Shown here: piece after piece, positions 8,146-16,371 of the stretch
Layout of the letters: each line of letters begins with the position of its first letter
Numbering within the stretch: the stretch's first letter is position 1
The notes under the pieces: model-generated
What the model was told of the DNA's origin: nothing
What the model saw: the letters and a program-made list of their open reading frames with translations, nothing else
Databases searched by the model: none
Position numbers and translations under genes: made by a program
Assembly (NCBI RefSeq): GCF_004028635.1
Contig: NZ_RQJW01000007.1
Location: 558,001-622,000, forward strand
Length of the DNA: 64,000 nt
Direction: 5' to 3'
From: Streptomyces cyaneus
GTDB lineage: Bacteria; Actinomycetota; Actinomycetes; Streptomycetales; Streptomycetaceae

Positions 8146-9444
8146 ATGAGCGAACCCCCCCGCTTCGACCGCGGCCACACCGACGACCTCATGTCCTTCC
8201 TCGCGGCGAGCCCGTCGCCGTACCACGCCGTGGCGAACACCGCGGAACGGCTGGAAAAGGCCGGCTTCCGGCAGGTCGCGGAGACGGACGCCTGGGACGG
8301 GACGAGCGGCGGAAAGTACGTGCTGCGCGGTGGCGCGATCGTGGCCTGGTACGTCCCGGAGGGCGCGGCGCCCCACACGCCGTTCCGGATCGTCGGCGCG
8401 CACACGGACTCCCCCAACCTCCGTGTGAAGCCGCTGCCGGACACCGGGGCGCACGGCTGGCGGCAGGTGGCCGTGGAGATCTACGGCGGACCGCTGCTCA
8501 ACTCCTGGCTCGACCGCGACCTGGGCCTGGCGGGCCGGCTGACCCTGCGGGACGGCACGACGCGGCTGGTGAACGTGGACCGCCCGCTGCTGCGCGTCCC
8601 CCAGCTCGCCATCCACCTGGACCGTTCGGTGTCGGCGGAGGGGCTCAAGCTCGACAAGCAGCGGCATCTGCAGCCCATCTGGGGCCTCGGCAATGACGTG
8701 CGCGACGGCGACCTGATCGCCTTCCTGGAGGAGACGGCAGGTCTGGCGGCCGGCGAGGTCACCGGCTGGGACCTGATGGTCCACTCCGTGGAGCCCCCGG
8801 CCTACCTCGGCCGGGACAAGGAGCTGGTCGCGGGCCCGCGCATGGACAACCTGCTGTCCGTGCACGCGGGCGCGGCGGCGCTGACCGCGGTCGCGGCTTC
8901 CGGCGGCGGACTGCCGTACATCCCGGTGCTGGCCGCCTTCGACCACGAGGAGAACGGCTCGCAGAGCGACACCGGCGCCGACGGGCCGCTGCTGGGCGGC
9001 GTCCTGGAGCGTTCGGTCTTCGCACGCGGAGGGTCGTACGAGGACAAGGCACGTGCCTTCGCGGGCACCGTCTGTCTGTCCTCCGACACGGGCCACGCGG
9101 TCCACCCCAACTACGCGGAGCGGCACGACCCGACGCACCACCCGCGCGTCAACGGCGGGCCGATCCTGAAGGTCAACGTCAACAACCGCTACGCGACCGA
9201 CGGTTCGGGCCGCGCGGTGTGGGCCGCCGCCTGCGAGAGGGCCGACGTCCCCTTCCAGTCCTTCGTCTCCAACAACTCCATGCCCTGCGGCACCACGATC
9301 GGCCCGATCACCGCGGCCCGGCACGGCATCAAGACGGTCGACATCGGCGTGGCGATCCTGTCGATGCACAGCTCGCGGGAGTTGTGCGGCGCGGACGACC
9401 CGCATCTGCTGGCGAACTCGTTGGTGGCGTTCCTGGAGGGGTAG
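8146..9444 (+). CDS. M18 family aminopeptidase
   Basis: A 432-residue cytosolic zinc aminopeptidase of the M18 (aspartyl aminopeptidase-like) family. It releases N-terminal residues from peptides. Metal-site motifs are present: GAHTDSPNLRVKP near residue 86, FDHEENGS near 265, SSDTGHAVHPNY near 308, and SMHSSRE near the C-terminus. The NNSMPCGTTIGP substrate-site motif is also intact. I chose ATG at 8146 over an in-frame GTG at 8137, because the AAGGTG site at 8134-8139 is correctly spaced from it. It is followed 60 bp later by a small membrane protein. Confidence 0.93.
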   Translation: MSEPPRFDRGHTDDLMSFLAASPSPYHAVANTAERLEKAGFRQVAETDAWDGTSGGKYVLRGGAIVAWYVPEGAAPHTPFRIVGAHTDSPNLRVKPLPDTGAHGWRQVAVEIYGGPLLNSWLDRDLGLAGRLTLRDGTTRLVNVDRPLLRVPQLAIHLDRSVSAEGLKLDKQRHLQPIWGLGNDVRDGDLIAFLEETAGLAAGEVTGWDLMVHSVEPPAYLGRDKELVAGPRMDNLLSVHAGAAALTAVAASGGGLPYIPVLAAFDHEENGSQSDTGADGPLLGGVLERSVFARGGSYEDKARAFAGTVCLSSDTGHAVHPNYAERHDPTHHPRVNGGPILKVNVNNRYATDGSGRAVWAAACERADVPFQSFVSNNSMPCGTTIGPITAARHGIKTVDIGVAILSMHSSRELCGADDPHLLANSLVAFLEG

Positions 9445-9504
9445 TCGCGCGTGACCGGGGTACTCGCCTCCGACCGGAACCACCGGACAGGGAGGCGACA
9501 ACTC

Positions 9505-9759
9505 ATGGGCCTCGGCGGGTGCATCATCCTCATCGCCGTGGGAGCCATCCTCACGTTCGCGACCGACTGGGACATGCAGGGTGTCAATCTCGACCTCGTC
9601 GGGATCATCCTGATGATCGTCGGACTGATCGGAACCACGACGTTCAGCAGCATCGCAAGGCGTCGCCGCGTGGTGGTGCCGCCTTCGACACCGGTCGTCG
9701 ACGAGACCGGACACCACCACCACAGGCGGGACGGCTACAGCGACGGTTACGGCGTCTGA
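9505..9759 (+). CDS. Small two-helix membrane protein (DUF6458-like)
   Basis: An 84-residue protein beginning MGLGGCIILIAVGAILTFAT, with two membrane helices (about 3-21 and 33-53) and a short basic tail rich in Arg and His. This pattern matches the DUF6458 family of actinobacterial proteins as I remember it; the function is unknown. The start is the ATG after GGAGGCGACAACTC; an open frame from 9451 has no such site. Its last 13 bases overlap the end of the convergent thioredoxin/NHL gene. Confidence 0.8.
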   Translation: MGLGGCIILIAVGAILTFATDWDMQGVNLDLVGIILMIVGLIGTTTFSSIARRRRVVVPPSTPVVDETGHHHHRRDGYSDGYGV

Positions 9760-11603
9760 GCGTCCATCCCCGCAAGCACCAGCGGCAGGCGGGGCGTGCC
9801 GGTCTCCGCGAGGCGGACCGGCACGCCCCAGTCCTGCTGATGGACATGGCACGCGGGGTACTCGTTGGCGCCCGCGGCGGAGCCGCTATTGGATGCAGTG
9901 TCGTCGCAGGACGCCGCCATCGCCGAGACGTGCAGAACGCCCTCGGAGACAGCCGGGTTGAGTTCCAGGGTGCGGGCGAGATCGGTGTCCGCGCCCGCAC
10001 CGGAGAGCAGCAACTCGGGCGGCGTCGACGAGACCAGCAGGCGCGTCGAGGGGCCGTACCGTGTGTCCAGCTTCTGGCCCGCGGGCGCCTCGAAGATCAC
10101 GTCCAACTGGAGCTTGCCCGGGGCGACTTCGGTGGCGGCGCGCTGAGTGCGGTGGGCGACCGCGTCGACGCGTACGGCCTCCTCCGGCAGGCGCAGCCGG
10201 GTCAGCCGGTGCCGGGCCGACTCCACGACCACGATGTCGTCCCCGACGAGCACCGCGTCCGACGGCTCCCGCAGGTCCGTGGCCAGGGTGGTGACCTCGC
10301 CGCTCGCGGGGTCGTAGCGGCGCAGGGCGTGGTTGTAGGTGTCGCTGACGGCGACCGAACCGTCGGGGAGCGCCGTGACGCCCAACGGATGCTGCAACAG
10401 GGCCTGTTCGGCGGCGCCGTCGCGGTGACCGAAGTCGAAGAGGCCGGTGCCTACGGCGGTGTGGACGGTGCCGTCCCGGTCCACCCAGCGCAGGGCGCTC
10501 GTCTCGGAGTCGGCCAGCCACAGCCGGTCCCCGTCGAGGGAGACGGCGAGGCCCGACGGCTGGGCGAACCAGGCCTCGGTGGAGGGGCCGTCGACAAGGC
10601 CCTCGTTGGTGGTGCCGGCGGTGACGGAGACGGTGTCCCCGGCCGGGTCGTACGCCCACAGCTGGTGGACGCCGGCCATGGCGATCCAGAGCCGGTTGTT
10701 CCACCAGGCCACGTCCCAAGGTGAGGAGAGTTTGACGTCCCTTCCAGGGCCCGAGGTGGCCTCTCCCTGCATCCACTGGCCGCCTGTGCCCGCAAGGGTC
10801 GTGGTCCGGCCCGTCTCGGGGTCGAAGCGCCGGATCAGGTGGTTCACCGTGTCGGCGATCGCCACGCTCCCGTCCGGCAGGAGGTCCAGCCCCTGCGGCT
10901 CCTGGAACCGCGCTCGGTCCGCGTAGCCGTCCGTGGCACCACGGCTGCCCTGGCCGATCCGCCGTACGACCGTCTCCCCGTCCTCGGCCAACTCCACCAA
11001 CTGATGCCGGGTCGTGTCGCTGACCAGGAAGTTCCCGGAGGGCAGACGCAGCGCCTTGCCCGGGAAACGCAGCACCGTCGGCTCCGGCTCCGGCGCCACA
11101 TACGGCCCGTCACCGCGGCGCAGGGTGCCCTTCGTCTCGTGCTCGGCCTCCAGCTCCGTCACCAGGCGCTCGATGGCGTGCACATGGCCCTCACCGGCGT
11201 GCTGCGCGACGACGTAGCCCTCCGGGTCGATCACCACGAGGGTCGGCCAGGCCCGCACCGCGTACTGCTTCCAGGTGGCGAGCTCGGGGTCGTCGAGGAC
11301 GGGATGCTCGACGCCGTACCGCTCCACGGCGTCGACGACCGCCCGGTGCTCGGCCTCGTGCACGAACTTCGGCGAGTGCACCCCGATGACCACCACGGTG
11401 TCCCGGTGCTTCTCCTCCAGCTCCCTGAGCTCGTCCAGGACGTGCAGGCAGTTGATGCAGCAGAACGTCCAGAAGTCCAGGATCACGATGCGTCCCCGCA
11501 GGTCGGCGAGGCCGTACGGGCGGCCGCCCGTGTTCAGCCAGCCGCCCTTGCCGATCAGCTCGGGGGCGCGGACGCGGACGCGACGGGGTGCGGAGTCGTT
11601 CAT
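9747..11603 (-). CDS. Thioredoxin-like/NHL-repeat protein
   Basis: A 618-residue two-domain protein. The N-terminal 160 residues form a thioredoxin-like (TlpA/AhpC-type) fold with the redox motif in ILDFWTFCCINCLHVLDEL, where the last two Cys give a CxxC. The remainder is an NHL-type beta-propeller with recurring blocks such as GNFLVSDTTRHQLVEL, GSVAIADTVNHLIRRF and GSVAVSDTYNHALRRYDP. Homologues are widespread (related to the extracellular part of animal NHLRC2), with no settled substrate. There is no signal peptide. The ATG at 11603 is used. It converges with the small membrane gene with a 13-bp coding overlap. Confidence 0.88.
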   Translation of the reverse strand: MNDSAPRRVRVRAPELIGKGGWLNTGGRPYGLADLRGRIVILDFWTFCCINCLHVLDELRELEEKHRDTVVVIGVHSPKFVHEAEHRAVVDAVERYGVEHPVLDDPELATWKQYAVRAWPTLVVIDPEGYVVAQHAGEGHVHAIERLVTELEAEHETKGTLRRGDGPYVAPEPEPTVLRFPGKALRLPSGNFLVSDTTRHQLVELAEDGETVVRRIGQGSRGATDGYADRARFQEPQGLDLLPDGSVAIADTVNHLIRRFDPETGRTTTLAGTGGQWMQGEATSGPGRDVKLSSPWDVAWWNNRLWIAMAGVHQLWAYDPAGDTVSVTAGTTNEGLVDGPSTEAWFAQPSGLAVSLDGDRLWLADSETSALRWVDRDGTVHTAVGTGLFDFGHRDGAAEQALLQHPLGVTALPDGSVAVSDTYNHALRRYDPASGEVTTLATDLREPSDAVLVGDDIVVVESARHRLTRLRLPEEAVRVDAVAHRTQRAATEVAPGKLQLDVIFEAPAGQKLDTRYGPSTRLLVSSTPPELLLSGAGADTDLARTLELNPAVSEGVLHVSAMAASCDDTASNSGSAAGANEYPACHVHQQDWGVPVRLAETGTPRLPLVLAGMDAQTP

Positions 11604-11632
11604 GCCCCAAGGGTGCCACCGGGCACTGACAG

Positions 11633-12031
11633 TCAGGTCAGTGCGTGTCCGGTGGTCGCGTCCACATGGTCCGGCACCTCGTCGTGGCGGTCGCCGACGG
11701 TCAGGGTGCCGGTGGGTTCGAGGACGAGGATGGCGGCGGGGGCGGGGGCGTACGGCTTGTGTTCGGTGCCGCGGGGGACCGTGAAGACGGAGCCCCTGGG
11801 GAGCACGACCGTGCGCTCGCCCGCCGGTTCCCGCAGGGAGATGTGCAGTTCGCCGTCGAGGACCAGGAAGAACTCGTCGGTGTGGTCGTGGACGTGCCAG
11901 ACGTGGTCGCCGTCGACCTTGGCCACGCGAACGTCGTAGTCGTTGACGGTGGTGACGATGCGAGGGCTCCACTGCTCGGTGAAGGAGGCGAGGGCCCGGT
12001 CCAGGGATATGGGTTCTGTCATGTCCGTCAT
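11633..12031 (-). CDS. Small cupin-domain protein
   Basis: A 132-residue single-cupin protein. The two cupin motifs are clear: WHVHDHTDEFFLVLDGELHI (His/His/Glu metal ligands) and PRGTEHKPYAP (third His). Function and substrate are unknown; such small cupins often bind a transition metal. Two in-frame ATG codons lie at 12031 and 12022, and neither has a strong ribosome site, so the exact start is uncertain. It is divergent by only 44 bp from a GlxA-type regulator, which may control it. Confidence 0.85.
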   Translation of the reverse strand: MTDMTEPISLDRALASFTEQWSPRIVTTVNDYDVRVAKVDGDHVWHVHDHTDEFFLVLDGELHISLREPAGERTVVLPRGSVFTVPRGTEHKPYAPAPAAILVLEPTGTLTVGDRHDEVPDHVDATTGHALT

Positions 12032-12075
12032 CGTGCGGGCTGTCCGGGCCGCCCTGGAACTGCTAGAAATCGCAT

Positions 12076-13059
12076 ATGCCGCAAGGATCCTCGCACCAAG
12101 TCGTGCTGATCGTGGACGAGAACTCGAACCCCTTCGAGATGAGCTGTGCCATCGAGGTCTTCGGGCTGCGCCGACCCGAGCTGGGCCGGGAGCTCTACGA
12201 CTTCACCCTTTGCGCCGCCGGGCCCCGCACCCGGATGCGGGACGGCTTCTTCACGCTCACCGGAGTCGCGGGGCTGGAGGCGGCGGACGAGGCGGACACG
12301 CTGATCGTGCCGAACCGGCCCGACACGGACACCCCGCGCTCGCCGCGCGTGCTGGACGCCGTACGACGGGCACACACGCGTGGCGCCCGGCTCGTCGGCT
12401 TCTGCTCGGGCGCGTTCACCATGGCGGAGGCCGGGCTCCTGGACGGGCGGCGCGCGGCCTGCCACTGGATGTGGGCGGAGTCGTTCCGGGTGCGGTTCCC
12501 GAAGGTCCGGCTGGAGCCGGACGTGCTGTTCGTCGACGACGGGGACATCCTCACCGCCTCCGGCAGCGCGTCGGCGCTCGACCTGGGCCTGCATGTCGTA
12601 CGACGCGACCACGGAGCCGAGATCGCCAACCACGTCTCCCGCCGGCTGGTCTTCGCCGCCCACCGCGACGGCGGCCAGCGCCAGTTCGTGGAGCGGCCGG
12701 TGCCGGACGTGCCGGACGAGTCGCTGGGGCCCCTGCTGGCATGGGCGCAGGAACGGCTGGGCGAGCCGCTGACGGTGGCCGACCTGGCGGCGCGGGCGGC
12801 GGTGTCGCCGGCCACCCTGCACCGCCGCTTCCGGGCGCAGCTGGGGACGACGCCGCTGGCCTGGCTGACGGGGGAGCGGGTGGCGCTCGCCTGCCGGCTG
12901 ATCGAGCGGGGGGAGGAGCGGCTGGACGTGGTCGCGGCGAGGAGCGGGCTCGGCACGGCGGCGAACCTACGCGCGCGCGTGCGGCGCGAGACGGGGCTCA
13001 GCCCGTCGGCCTACAGGCGGCGTTTCGGACCGGGCGGCGGGGAACCCCTCGTCTCATGA
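12076..13059 (+). CDS. GlxA-type AraC family transcriptional regulator
   Basis: A 327-residue regulator with a DJ-1/PfpI-like N-terminal domain (about 8-175) and a C-terminal AraC DNA-binding domain (about 225-320). The nucleophile-elbow Cys is present in ARLVGFCSGAFTMAEAG, as in amidase-like GlxA sensors. The AraC part shows AARAAVSPATLHRRFRAQLG and the second HTH near VAARSGLGTAANLRARVR. The adjacent divergent cupin gene is a likely target. The following LURP-one-like gene overlaps by four bases (ATGA), so the two are cotranscribed. Confidence 0.9.
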   Translation: MPQGSSHQVVLIVDENSNPFEMSCAIEVFGLRRPELGRELYDFTLCAAGPRTRMRDGFFTLTGVAGLEAADEADTLIVPNRPDTDTPRSPRVLDAVRRAHTRGARLVGFCSGAFTMAEAGLLDGRRAACHWMWAESFRVRFPKVRLEPDVLFVDDGDILTASGSASALDLGLHVVRRDHGAEIANHVSRRLVFAAHRDGGQRQFVERPVPDVPDESLGPLLAWAQERLGEPLTVADLAARAAVSPATLHRRFRAQLGTTPLAWLTGERVALACRLIERGEERLDVVAARSGLGTAANLRARVRRETGLSPSAYRRRFGPGGGEPLVS

Positions 13060-13556
13060 GATTCCTCGTACGCGACCGGCTCCTCGGCTTCGGTGACGAC
13101 TACTGGATCGAGGACGACCGGGGCAACAAGGTGTACCTCGTCGACGGCAAGGCGATGCGGCTGCGGGACACCTTCGAGCTGAAGGACACCCAGGGGCGCG
13201 TCCTCATCGACATCCACCAGAAGATGCTCGCCCTGCGCGACACCATGGTGATCGAACGGGACGGCGGACCGCTCGCGACGATCCGTCGCAAGCGGCTGTC
13301 CCTGCTGCGCAACCACTACCGGGTGTCCCTGGCGGACGGCAGCACCGAACTCGACGTCAGCGGCAAGATCCACGACCGGGAGTTCGCCATCGAGTACGAC
13401 GGCGAACTGCTGGCCGTCGTCTCCCGCCGATGGCTGCATGTGCGGGAGACGTACGGCGTGGACGTCGTACGGGACGACGCGGATCCGGCGCTGCTGATCG
13501 CGGTGGCGGTGTGCGTGATCCACCTGGCGGAGAAGGAGCGGCGGGACGACGACTGA
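13056..13556 (+). CDS. LURP-one-related (Tubby-like) protein
   Basis: A 166-residue protein of the LURP-one-related family, beginning MRFLVRDRLLGFGDDYWIED. It consists of short alternating beta strands, with family motifs such as VDGKAMRLRDTFELKD and KIHDREFAIEYDG. The fold resembles Tubby C-terminal domains. A membrane or lipid link is often suggested but not demonstrated for bacteria. It overlaps the upstream regulator gene by ATGA and so is translationally coupled to it. No signal peptide is visible. Confidence 0.85.
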   Translation: MRFLVRDRLLGFGDDYWIEDDRGNKVYLVDGKAMRLRDTFELKDTQGRVLIDIHQKMLALRDTMVIERDGGPLATIRRKRLSLLRNHYRVSLADGSTELDVSGKIHDREFAIEYDGELLAVVSRRWLHVRETYGVDVVRDDADPALLIAVAVCVIHLAEKERRDDD

Positions 13557-13619
13557 GACCGAGACGACCGCGACCCAGACGACTGGGGCCGAGACGACTG
13601 AGGCTCAGGGGGCGAGCCG

Positions 13620-14414
13620 TCAGCGACGCGGCGCCGCCAAGCCCAGCAGCCGGTCCTTCAGCGCCGGGAACTGGTCCCGCGTCACCGCGACCTTCCCCGG
13701 GTCGAACTCCACCGTGAGGACCTGCTCCCCCGCACCGGCCTGCGCCAGCACCTCGCCCCACGGATCCACCACGATCGAGTGACCGGCCTGTGGAACTCCC
13801 GCATGCGTCCCGGCCGTTCCACAGGCGAGCACGAACGCCTGGTTCTCCACCGCCCGCGCCTGAGCCAGCAGCGTCCAGTGCGCCCGGCGGCGCTCCGGCC
13901 AGCCCGCCGGAATGACCAGGGTCTCGGCGCCGGCGTCGACGAGGCCGCGGAAGAGTTCGGGGAAACGGAGGTCGTAGCAGGTGGCCACGCCAAGAGTCGT
14001 CTCGGGCAGACGAACCGTCACCAGTTCCTCACCCGCGCCCATCAGCACGGCCTCGCCCTTGTCGAAGCCGAACCGATGGATCTTTCGGTACGCGGCGACC
14101 AGATCACCGGAGGGGGAGAAGACGAGAGAGGTGTTGTAGAGCGGCCCGTCAGGGTCTCGCTCCGGGATCGAGCCCGCGTGCAGCCACACGCCCGCGTCGC
14201 TCGCGGCCTTGGCCATCGCCTCGTACGTCGGCCCTTCGAGCGGCTCGGCCTCACTGCCGAACTCCTCGTAGGCGAAGGCTCCGGTCGTCCACAGCTCGGG
14301 CAGGACCACCAGATCCGCCCCGGCCTGCTCCCGTACCAGCGAGGCAACCCTCACCCGACGCGATTCGACCGATTCGCCCTCATTGACATCGATCTGGAGC
14401 AAAGAGGCGCGCAC
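13620..14414 (-). CDS. Carbon-nitrogen hydrolase (nitrilase/omega-amidase family)
   Basis: A 264-residue nitrilase-superfamily amidohydrolase. The Glu-Lys-Cys triad is visible: Glu40 in VVLPELW, Lys in AAYRKIHRFGF, and Cys in GVATCYDLRFPELF. A likely role is hydrolysis of a small omega-amide, as in the Nit2-like group; the substrate is inferred only from family. The GTG at 14414 is chosen because it follows GGACGGTGG and gives the conserved N-terminus RASLLQIDVNEGESV; a longer frame starting at 14465 adds non-conserved residues. It is divergent from the maleylpyruvate isomerase-like gene. Confidence 0.9.
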   Translation of the reverse strand: MRASLLQIDVNEGESVESRRVRVASLVREQAGADLVVLPELWTTGAFAYEEFGSEAEPLEGPTYEAMAKAASDAGVWLHAGSIPERDPDGPLYNTSLVFSPSGDLVAAYRKIHRFGFDKGEAVLMGAGEELVTVRLPETTLGVATCYDLRFPELFRGLVDAGAETLVIPAGWPERRRAHWTLLAQARAVENQAFVLACGTAGTHAGVPQAGHSIVVDPWGEVLAQAGAGEQVLTVEFDPGKVAVTRDQFPALKDRLLGLAAPRR

Positions 14415-14604
14415 ACTACCACCGTCCTGGCGTTCGAGCGTTCCATACAGGCCTACGATCGTCACACGAAAGCACTGCCGGGGTGCCTCACAGCAGCGTA
14501 ACTTAGCGTTTCAAGACACCCGCCGACAGCAGCCGCCGCCCACTGGCACCGCCGCCAGCACCTGCCCGCGTACCGACGTTCCAACCGCCGAGGGGTCCCG
14601 TTCC

Positions 14605-15429
14605 GTGAGTCTGCATCCCACCCTCCAGCCCTACGCCGACGCCTGGACCCACTCCATCGAAGCGATATCCGAGCTGGTGACGCCGCTGGTGGAGGGAGAG
14701 TGGAACCGGCGTACGCCCTGCCCCGGGTGGTCGGTGCGCGACGTGGTGTCCCATGTCATCGGCCTGGACTGCGAGATGCTCGGCGACCCGCGCCCCATCC
14801 ACACGCTCCCGCGCGACCTCTTCCACGTCACGAACGACCACCAGCGCTACATGGAGATGCAGGTCGACGTCCGCCGCCACCACACGGCGCCGGAGATGAC
14901 GTCCGAGCTGGAGTACACGGTCATCCGCCGCAACCGCCAGCTGCGCAACGAGTCCCGTGACCCCGGCACGAAGGTGCGCGGCCCGCTCGGGGCGGAGCTC
15001 ACCCTCGAAGAGTCCATGCGGGGCCACGCCTTCGACGTATGGGTGCACGAGCAGGACCTGCGCACCGCCCTCGGCCGCCCCGGCAACCTCGACTCCCCCG
15101 GCGCGCACGTGGCCCGCGACGTGCTGCTCGCCAAGCTGCCCGACATCGTCGCCACCCGGGCCGAGGCTCCCCGCAGCTCGGCGATCGTCTTCGACGTCCA
15201 CGGCCCGATCGAGTTCCTCCGTACGATCCGCGTCGACATCCAGGGCCGCGGCACCCTCGAAACGGCCCCCGCCCTGGGCCCCGCCGCCACCCTCACCCTC
15301 GACTGGGAGACCTACGTCCGCCTCGCCTGCGGCCGTGTCACGCCCGAGGCGGCGGCGGACCGGGTGAAGGCGGAGGGCGATCCGGGCCTGACGGCCGCGA
15401 TCCTGCGGAACTTCACGGTGACGCGGTAG
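14605..15429 (+). CDS. Mycothiol-dependent maleylpyruvate isomerase family protein
   Basis: A 274-residue protein of the DinB/MDMPI-like fold used by mycothiol-dependent enzymes in actinobacteria. The N-terminal four-helix region contains TPCPGWSVRDVVSHVIGLD, where the His is a family metal ligand, and HAFDVWVHEQDLRTALGRPG supplies further ligands. The C-terminal part resembles an SCP2/MDMPI C domain. The real substrate is unknown; family members act in maleylpyruvate isomerisation or thiol-dependent detoxification. The GTG at 14605 follows GAGGGG. Confidence 0.88.
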   Translation: MSLHPTLQPYADAWTHSIEAISELVTPLVEGEWNRRTPCPGWSVRDVVSHVIGLDCEMLGDPRPIHTLPRDLFHVTNDHQRYMEMQVDVRRHHTAPEMTSELEYTVIRRNRQLRNESRDPGTKVRGPLGAELTLEESMRGHAFDVWVHEQDLRTALGRPGNLDSPGAHVARDVLLAKLPDIVATRAEAPRSSAIVFDVHGPIEFLRTIRVDIQGRGTLETAPALGPAATLTLDWETYVRLACGRVTPEAAADRVKAEGDPGLTAAILRNFTVTR

Positions 15430-15462
15430 GGGTCCAGGGAGCGGAGCCCCCTTGCGGGGGTC

Positions 15463-15481
15463 GAAGGGGCGGAGCCCCTTC
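15463..15481. terminator. GC-rich hairpin in a Streptomyces intergenic repeat
   Basis: A 7-bp stem (15463-15469 and 15475-15481) lies within a G/C-rich block (15430-15500) containing several GGAGCCCC-type small hairpins. Such blocks are common after Streptomyces genes and probably end transcription of the gene ending at 15429. Confidence 0.5.
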
Positions 15482-15556
15482 AAGGACGGGACGAGTAGGG
15501 GCGGCGGGAGCGAAAATCACTGTCGCCCACTCCCCACCCGCAGCTAACGTCCCGCC

Positions 15557-16330
15557 GTGACAGACACCGATACCGCAAACGGCCATCCGCCACGCCTGAC
15601 CCGACTGGCCTTCCACGGCCCGCTGTCGGAGACGCGCGCGAACAACCTCGTCCAGCGGCTCACCCGGACGAACCCCACCACCGTCCTCGACATCGGCTGC
15701 GGCTGGGGCGAGTTGATGCTGCGCGTCCTGGCGGAAGCCCCCGACGCGACGGGCGTCGGCATAGACGTCAAGGCCGAGGACCTCGCCCGAGGCCGCCGCA
15801 ACGCCGAGGCCAGAGGCCTGGCGCAAAGGGTCGAGTTCATCGAGGAGTCCGCCATCGGCACCGCACGCGGCCCCGCCGACCTGGTCCTGTGCGTCGGAGC
15901 GAGCCAGGCGCTGAGTACGGCCAGGACGCCCGATCACACCACCGAGGCCTTGCTCGAACTACGCCGCCTGGTCACCGACGGCGGCCGGGTCCTGCTCGGG
16001 GAGGGCTTCTGGCAGCGCACCCCGACCTCCGCCGAGCTCTCCGGGATGTGGCCGGAGGCCGCGGTGACGGACCACTACGACCTCGCGACCCTGCTCGACC
16101 TCGTGGTCGCCGCCGGTTTCCGCCCCGAGTGGACCGAGACGGCGAACCTCGACGAGTGGGAGGAGTTCGAGTCGGCGTACCAGGCGGACAAGGAGACATG
16201 GCTGGCCCAAAACCCCGGTCACCCGCTCGCGGCCGAGACCCGCGAAGACCTCGACCGCCATCGCGCCCAGTGGATGAGCTACCGCGGGGTACTGGGACTC
16301 GCCTACCTCACGCTCGTACCGGCCGTCTGA
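15557..16330 (+). CDS. Class I SAM-dependent methyltransferase
   Basis: A 257-residue Rossmann-fold methyltransferase. Motif I is TVLDIGCGWGELMLRVL, the acidic ribose-binding residue is in TGVGIDVKAEDL, and motif IV-like sequence is PADLVLCVGASQAL. The substrate is unknown. The start is a GTG at 15557 with no strong ribosome site, so the N-terminus is slightly uncertain. It stands alone, with a convergent MFS gene downstream. Confidence 0.88.
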   Translation: MTDTDTANGHPPRLTRLAFHGPLSETRANNLVQRLTRTNPTTVLDIGCGWGELMLRVLAEAPDATGVGIDVKAEDLARGRRNAEARGLAQRVEFIEESAIGTARGPADLVLCVGASQALSTARTPDHTTEALLELRRLVTDGGRVLLGEGFWQRTPTSAELSGMWPEAAVTDHYDLATLLDLVVAAGFRPEWTETANLDEWEEFESAYQADKETWLAQNPGHPLAAETREDLDRHRAQWMSYRGVLGLAYLTLVPAV

Positions 16331-16339
16331 CGCGCTGAC

Positions 16340-16371
16340 AGGGGCTCACCGGCTCAGGGGCTCACCGGCTC
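16340..16371. repeat. Two tandem 16-bp units at a convergent gene junction
   Basis: AGGGGCTCACCGGCTC occurs twice head to tail (16340-16355, 16356-16371) in the 39 bp between two convergent stop codons. The second copy runs into the stop codon of the MFS gene. Confidence 0.7.
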
